Part shown: one piece after another, positions 6,498 through 9,965 of the stretch
Numbering within the stretch: position 1 is the stretch's first letter
Layout of the letters: each line of letters opens with the position of its first letter
DNA from: Pseudodesulfovibrio hydrargyri
GTDB lineage: Bacteria > Desulfobacterota > Desulfovibrionia > Desulfovibrionales > Desulfovibrionaceae
Length of the DNA: 9,965 nucleotides
Assembly: GCF_001874525.1 (NCBI RefSeq)
Contig: NZ_LKAQ01000004.1
Span: 1,941,558-1,951,522 of the forward strand
Direction: 5' to 3'
The notes under the pieces: model-generated
Database searches by the model: none
Told to the model about the DNA's origin: nothing
What the model saw: the letters and a program-made list of their open reading frames with translations, nothing else
Made by a program: the position numbers and the translations under genes

Positions 6498-7280
6498 ATG
6501 CTCACGTATCCCCAATTCGACCCGGTCATGATCTCCCTGGGCCCGCTGCAGTTGCGCTGGTACGGCATGATGTACGTCTTCGGCATCCTGTCCGGCTGGC
6601 TGCTGGGCCGCTACCGGGCCGCCAAGCCGTGGAACAAGATGACGCCCAAACTCATGGACGACTTCATTACCTGGGCCATCCTCGGCGTGGTCCTGGGCGG
6701 GCGCATCGGCTACGTCCTGTTCTACAACCCGTCCTTTTACCTGGCCGAGCCGCTCAAGATATTCGCGGTCTGGGAGGGCGGCATGTCCTTCCACGGCGGC
6801 TGCCTCGGCGTGCTGGCCGCCTGCTGGCTGTTCGGCCGGACCCACGGCATGACCTTCCCCGAGGTGGGCGATTTCGTCTCCCCCCTGGTCCCGCCCGGCC
6901 TCTTCTTCGGGCGCATCGGCAACTTCATCAACGGCGAGCTGTGGGGCCGGTACACGGACCTGCCCTGGGCCATGCCGTTCCCTGGCGCGGGCGGCCTGCC
7001 GCGCCATCCCTCGCAGCTCTACGAGGCCGCACTCGAGGGCGCGCTCCTGTTCGTCATCGTCTGGGTCTATTCGGCCAAGCCCAGGCCCAAGGGGTGCGTG
7101 GGCGCGCTCTTCCTGCTCGGCTACGGCGTGTTCCGTTTCCTGGTGGAGTTCGCCCGCGAGCCCGATAGCCAGCTCGGCTTTGTGGCCCTGCATTGGATGT
7201 CCATGGGCCAGGTGCTCTGTCTGCCCATGATTCTGTTCGGCGCGGGTTGGTTGATTTGGGCCTATCGCAAGTCAGCGTAA
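6498..7280 (+). CDS. lgt: Prolipoprotein diacylglyceryl transferase Lgt
   Basis: Lgt is the inner-membrane enzyme that moves diacylglyceryl from phosphatidylglycerol to the lipobox cysteine of prolipoproteins, the first step of lipoprotein maturation. The 260-aa length is normal. The Lgt signature [14 protein letters not shown] is at residues 138-151, with R139, N142 and E147 as the expected active-site residues; H99 in GGMSFHGG corresponds to the essential His103 of the E. coli enzyme, and Y22 to Tyr26. About seven hydrophobic segments fit the known topology. The ATG has AGGGGG 10 nt upstream and the typical short N-terminal region ([17 protein letters not shown]). The gene stands alone on the plus strand, divergent from the uncharacterised pair and overlapping the convergent glutamine cyclotransferase gene by 9 bp. 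Confidence 0.97.
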   Translation: MLTYPQFDPVMISLGPLQLRWYGMMYVFGILSGWLLGRYRAAKPWNKMTPKLMDDFITWAILGVVLGGRIGYVLFYNPSFYLAEPLKIFAVWEGGMSFHGGCLGVLAACWLFGRTHGMTFPEVGDFVSPLVPPGLFFGRIGNFINGELWGRYTDLPWAMPFPGAGGLPRHPSQLYEAALEGALLFVIVWVYSAKPRPKGCVGALFLLGYGVFRFLVEFAREPDSQLGFVALHWMSMGQVLCLPMILFGAGWLIWAYRKSA

Positions 7281-8057
7281 TTTCGGAACTTCGATTTCAA
7301 ACAGCTGGTCCCAGTGCTTGCCGGTGACGTATAGCCGGTTCCGGGCGGCGTCATAGGCGATGCCGTTGGCCACCCCGCAGGCCCGGCCCAGGCGCTCGCG
7401 CAGGGGCAGGAGGTCGAGCCATGCGCGGACCGTGCCGTCGCCCATGTCGATGATCGCCACGCGGTCCGCCTTCCAGATGTTGGCATAGAGCCATTTCCCC
7501 ACGAATTCCAGCTCGTTGAGCATGGGCACCGGGCACCCCTCGTCGGTCACCGGCAACTCGCCGGTCTTGGCGAAAGTCTTGGCGTCGTGCCATTCCAGCC
7601 GGGAACCGCCCGTGGACATGACGAACCGTTCTCCGTCATAGGCCAGCCCCCAGCCCTGGGTGGCGGAGGCGGTGGCCCGGTAGGCGAAGGGATGCACCGG
7701 CCTCAGTTCCTCGAGGGTGTAGACCTGACCGATGCCTGATTTCCAGGTGAGCATGCGCAGAGTGTCGCCCCGGGGCGCGATGCCCTCGGCGAACAGCTCG
7801 GGCGCGACCGGTTCGGTCTTCAGATGGCGGCCCGTGGCGGGCTCCACCATGGCCAGAAACGAGCGGCCGTAGCCGCCCGAGGATTCGTAGAACACGCCGT
7901 TGTGAAAGAAGAGGCCCTGGGTGGAGGTGCCCGGGTCGTGGGGATGGGCCGAGATCACCTTGCAGCGGATGACCGGGGCCTGCGCCCCGGCTGGCGCGGG
8001 CCAGGCGAGCACGGCCAGGAGCGGGAGCAGAAAAAGAACGGATCTGAACGGGTGCAT
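7272..8057 (-). CDS. Secreted glutaminyl-peptide cyclotransferase (Glu_cyclase_2 type)
   Basis: The 261-aa protein matches the plant/bacterial type of glutamine cyclotransferase, a five-bladed beta-propeller that turns N-terminal Gln of peptides into pyroglutamate; it is unrelated to the zinc-dependent animal enzyme. Family blocks are [12 protein letters not shown] (40-51), LFAEGIA (89-94), [10 protein letters not shown] (133-142), [16 protein letters not shown] (180-195) and GVANGIAYD (228-236). A Sec signal peptide ends near A25 (PAGA-QA), placing the mature enzyme in the periplasm or outside. The ATG at 8057 is supported by AAGGAA 5 nt upstream and by the signal peptide; the frame is open further upstream but encodes nothing protein-like. 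An intrinsic terminator ends immediately before the ribosome binding site, leaving no room for a promoter between them. Confidence 0.9.
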   Translation of the reverse strand: MHPFRSVLFLLPLLAVLAWPAPAGAQAPVIRCKVISAHPHDPGTSTQGLFFHNGVFYESSGGYGRSFLAMVEPATGRHLKTEPVAPELFAEGIAPRGDTLRMLTWKSGIGQVYTLEELRPVHPFAYRATASATQGWGLAYDGERFVMSTGGSRLEWHDAKTFAKTGELPVTDEGCPVPMLNELEFVGKWLYANIWKADRVAIIDMGDGTVRAWLDLLPLRERLGRACGVANGIAYDAARNRLYVTGKHWDQLFEIEVPKLR

Positions 8058-8069
8058 GGACGTTCCTTG

Positions 8070-8119
8070 AAAAAAGGCGGAGCGGGCCGGGACATCCGGG
8101 GATGCCGCGCCCCGCTCCG
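8070..8119 (-). terminator. Intrinsic terminator between tetR and the cyclotransferase gene
   Basis: On the minus strand CGGAGCGGG (8111-8119) pairs perfectly with CCCGCTCCG (8078-8086), and after two C a run of six T follows (8070-8075). The 24-nt loop contains a further CATCC/GGATG inverted repeat, giving a longer stacked structure. It ends tetR transcription. The T-run stops one base before the AAGGAA of the downstream gene, so it could also act as an attenuator. Confidence 0.75.
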
Positions 8120-8178
8120 GGAGGAAGGGTGCGGCGGACCTGCGGATTGCTTGGGAGGGTGTCCGGCCGCCGTACGCC

Positions 8179-8811
8179 TTACGCGCGTTTTTTAACCGAA
8201 TTGATGCCGCCCAGGGCGAAGTGGAACACGTGGTCCACGAAATCCTGCACGTCAAGACCGAGATTGGGCCGGTGCGGGGTGAGCCGGTCCAGGATGGGCT
8301 GGGTCAGCAGGTGGTCCAGCATCAGCGCCCAGATGTTCGAACTGCAGTAGGCCAGGGTCTGGTCCGGCGCGCCCGGGCCCAGGAGCAGGGTCAGGATGTC
8401 GCGCAGCTCGTTGGCGCGCGGCTGGACCTGGTGCTGGACGATGAGGTCCAGATTGTGGCTCGGCTTGGCCATTTCGCGCAGGAAGATGGCCCATTTCTGG
8501 GCGATCTGCCCGGTGCTCTGGGTGTAGATCTCCTCGGCCAGCCCCCTGACGAACCGGTGCAGCCGCTCCTCGGCGGGCAGGTTGTGGTCCTCGTCGGATA
8601 TCCACTCCTCGCCCTTGGGGAAAATTTCCTCGAGCACGGCCGCGTACAGGCCGTCCTTGCTGCCGTAGTGGTAGTTCACCGCCGCCACGTTGGCCTTGGC
8701 CAGACCGCAGATGTCCCGCACCGTGGCCGAGTCGAAGCCCTTGTCCGCGAAAACCTCCATGGCGGCGAGCAAAAGGGCTTTTTTGGTGTTGACGTCCGGG
8801 GATTCGTTCAT
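8179..8811 (-). CDS. TetR/AcrR family regulator, CecR-like
   Basis: The 210-aa protein has an N-terminal TetR DNA-binding domain: helix 1 KALLLAAMEVFADKGFDSATV, then the helix-turn-helix VRDICGLAKANVAAVNYHYGSKDGLYAAV (about residues 31-59). The C-terminal ligand domain resembles the CecR_C (DUF1956) type, with the block FLREMAKPSHNLDLIVQHQVQPR (about 110-132). Such regulators are usually repressors released by a small ligand; CecR of E. coli controls export genes, but the ligand here is unknown and no transporter lies in the window. The ATG is preceded only by a weak AGG. It is divergent from ispH across 146 bp that contain a perfect palindrome, a likely binding site for itself, and is followed by an intrinsic terminator. 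Confidence 0.88.
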   Translation of the reverse strand: MNESPDVNTKKALLLAAMEVFADKGFDSATVRDICGLAKANVAAVNYHYGSKDGLYAAVLEEIFPKGEEWISDEDHNLPAEERLHRFVRGLAEEIYTQSTGQIAQKWAIFLREMAKPSHNLDLIVQHQVQPRANELRDILTLLLGPGAPDQTLAYCSSNIWALMLDHLLTQPILDRLTPHRPNLGLDVQDFVDHVFHFALGGINSVKKRA

Positions 8812-8852
8812 AATTAATAGCCTGCGGGCGCGAAAAACGCCGTCTGAATTGC

Positions 8853-8882
8853 TTGAAACATATGTTTGACGAATCCTATATC
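8853..8882 (+). promoter_or_regulatory. Candidate ispH promoter
   Basis: TTGAAA (8853-8858) is followed after 18 nt by TATATC (8877-8882), or after 17 nt by CTATAT. Transcription would start near 8889, giving a leader of about 70 nt before the GTG. The palindrome at 8856-8867 lies within this promoter. Confidence 0.5.
8856..8867. promoter_or_regulatory. Palindromic operator candidate between tetR and ispH
   Basis: AAACATATGTTT is a perfect 12-bp palindrome 44 bp upstream of the tetR start. It overlaps the TTGAAA -35 candidate of ispH by three bases and lies in its spacer. The position and symmetry suit a dimeric TetR-type repressor, most simply autoregulation. Palindromes this short arise by chance now and then, so it is unproven. 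Confidence 0.5.
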
Positions 8883-8943
8883 CCCGAGAGGTGTCGGCAA
8901 GTCAAGGGTTTTCCCTGGACCGGCGGTTCACGGTGGACCATGC

Positions 8944-8949
8944 AAGGAG
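8944..8949 (+). promoter_or_regulatory. Ribosome binding site fixing the ispH GTG start
   Basis: AAGGAG is 8 nt before the GTG at 8958. An in-frame ATG at 8940 overlaps this site and so is unlikely to be used; family alignment (MEVILAETAGFC) also places the start at the GTG. Confidence 0.75.
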
Positions 8950-8957
8950 CGCAGTCA

Positions 8958-9806
8958 GTGGAAGTCATTTTAGCCGAAACCGCCGGGTTCTGCATGGGTG
9001 TGGATATGGCCCTGACCAAGCTCGACCACCTGGTCGGCGAGCCGGACGGTCATCCCATCTATATCCTCGGGCCGATCATCCATAATCCCCAGGTCCTCAA
9101 GCGCTATGCCGAAAAGGGCGTGGTCATGGTCCACGACCCCGCCGAGGTCCCGGCCGGGGCGCACGTGGTCATCCGCGCCCACGGCATCACCCGGCAGGTC
9201 GAGGAGTCCCTGCGCGCGCGCAACGTCCTGATCAAGGACGCCACCTGTCCCCGGGTCAAGAAGGCCCAGCTGCTCATCGAGCGCAACACCGCCGACGGCG
9301 GCGAGCTGCTCCTCTACGGCGAGGCCGACCACCCCGAGGTGGCCGGGCTGGTCAGCTATGCCCAGGGCGGCCATTTCGTGTTCGGCTCGTCCGAGGAACT
9401 GGCCGGGCACGCGCTCACCCCGGGCAAACGCTATGTCCTGGCCGCCCAGACCACCCAGGACCGGGTCCAGTTCGAGTCCATCGCAAAGGATTTGGCCGGG
9501 CGCGGCGACATCGAGGTGGCTGTGCTCGAAACCATCTGCGACGCCACCAAACTGCGCCAGACCGAGGCCCGGGACCTGGCCCAAAACGTGGATTTCATGG
9601 TCGTGGTCGGCGGCTACAACAGCGGCAATACCCGCCGCCTCGCCCAGGTCGTGTCCGAACAGGGCACGCCCTGCAAACACGTCGAAACCGTGGACGAACT
9701 GCCGCTGGACGAACTCGCCCGGTACAAACGCATCGGCGTCACCGCCGGGGCCTCCACCCCCCGCCTGCTCATCGACGAGGTCCTCGCCGGCCTCGAATCG
9801 CTGTAG
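8958..9806 (+). CDS. ispH: 4-hydroxy-3-methylbut-2-enyl diphosphate reductase IspH
   Basis: IspH (LytB) is the last enzyme of the MEP pathway and reduces HMBPP to IPP and DMAPP using an iron-sulfur cluster in the cytoplasm. From the GTG the protein is 282 aa. The three cluster cysteines are C12 (AGFCMGV), C97 (DATCPRV) and C194 (ETICDAT). Substrate-pocket residues are also present: H42 (GPIIHNP), H75 (IRAHG), H125 and E127 (ADHPEV), T166 (TTQ) and the GGYNSGNT block (218-225) with N221. The domain is complete, without the S1-domain extension found in some Firmicutes. The open frame continues to a TTG at 8853, but those 35 residues are unlike IspH, and the GTG has a good ribosome binding site. 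The gene is divergent from a TetR regulator and followed by a long terminator hairpin. Confidence 0.95.
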   Translation: MEVILAETAGFCMGVDMALTKLDHLVGEPDGHPIYILGPIIHNPQVLKRYAEKGVVMVHDPAEVPAGAHVVIRAHGITRQVEESLRARNVLIKDATCPRVKKAQLLIERNTADGGELLLYGEADHPEVAGLVSYAQGGHFVFGSSEELAGHALTPGKRYVLAAQTTQDRVQFESIAKDLAGRGDIEVAVLETICDATKLRQTEARDLAQNVDFMVVVGGYNSGNTRRLAQVVSEQGTPCKHVETVDELPLDELARYKRIGVTAGASTPRLLIDEVLAGLESL

Positions 9807-9965
9807 GGGGAGATGATGCCTCCGGCGGCCGGGGGAAGGGGAAGGAAAACCCTTTGAAAAGGGCTTTTCCTTCCCCTTCCCCCAGACCCCCATCCCCATA
9901 TTTTCCTAAACTTTTTGGGCGCTTCGCGGAGGAGGTAGGGGACGGAAAAGATATCTGTCTTCGTT
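9807..9965 (+). repeat. Non-coding 3' region holding a probable dispersed element
   Basis: No gene is visible in the last 159 bases. The order is an imperfect palindrome GCCTCCGGCGGC (9818-9829), the long purine/pyrimidine hairpin (9831-9883), a C-rich tail with a repeated CCCCAT-like unit, then TTTTCCTAAACTTTTTGGGC and a GC-rich end containing CTTCGCGG. I recall such intergenic elements as common behind genes in Desulfovibrio-type genomes. The first arm is repeated exactly at 1-16 in inverted orientation, which supports a multi-copy element. The outer boundary is not defined. Confidence 0.5.
9831..9883 (+). terminator. Very long hairpin after ispH (likely bidirectional terminator)
   Basis: The 19-nt arm at 9831-9849 is perfectly complementary to 9865-9883, and the inner CCCTT (9850-9854) pairs with AAGGG (9859-9863) around TGAA, leaving one bulged C. 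This gives about 24 bp of stem. The arms are strand-biased, purine-only on the left and pyrimidine-only on the right. No T-run follows the complete stem, but the inner hairpin CCCTTTGAAAAGGG is followed by C and then TTTT, which could itself act as a terminator. Confidence 0.65.

Noticed and set aside
6378..7193. Long open minus-strand frame antisense to lgt, in frame with the uncharacterised gene
   Set aside because: It is low in typical protein features and lies opposite the clearly real lgt; a GC-rich genome often leaves such antisense frames open. The ATG at 6377 and the promoter candidate at 6439-6466 fit a shorter gene.
8853..8957. Upstream TTG start for ispH giving 35 extra residues
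   Set aside because: The added residues do not resemble IspH, the region holds a promoter candidate and palindrome, and the GTG at 8958 has an ideal ribosome binding site.

Overview
The window is GC-rich, about 10 kb, and holds eleven intact protein genes plus one decayed transposase fragment. It looks chromosomal and Gram-negative: it carries lgt (lipoprotein maturation), ispH (isoprenoid synthesis), arfB (ribosome rescue) and Sec-type signal peptides. The style of the genes and the intergenic hairpin element at both ends suggest a sulfate reducer of the Desulfovibrio/Pseudodesulfovibrio group; this is inference, not proof.

Layout, left to right. (1) A YchJ-type SEC-C protein (minus) has a near-consensus sigma70 promoter; arfB (plus) lies beside it in divergent orientation. 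(2) A minus-strand pair encodes a P-loop kinase fused to a CmoB-like methyltransferase, followed by a glycosyltransferase whose GTG start overlaps the upstream stop. This pair is the most unusual content of the window and looks like a glycan- or envelope-modifying unit. (3) A small accessory patch at about 3.25-4.05 kb holds an internally deleted IS5-type transposase remnant and a lower-GC ASCH-domain gene. (4) A DEDDy 3'-5' exonuclease gene comes next. (5) A minus-strand pair of uncharacterised genes follows, a cytoplasmic helical protein and then a secreted TPR-like protein, with a candidate promoter. (6) lgt (plus) converges on, and overlaps by 9 bp, a secreted glutamine cyclotransferase gene (minus). 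(7) A CecR-like TetR regulator (minus) faces ispH (plus) across a 146-bp region with a perfect 12-bp palindrome overlapping the likely ispH -35 box. (8) ispH is followed by a very long hairpin element whose first arm reappears, inverted, at the extreme left edge of the window behind ychJ.

Most genes are ordinary. The points worth following are the kinase-methyltransferase fusion with its coupled glycosyltransferase, the intrinsic terminator placed directly before the ribosome binding site of the glutamine cyclotransferase, the palindromic operator candidate between tetR and ispH, and the repeated 3'-end hairpin element. No CRISPR array, rRNA or tRNA gene was seen.
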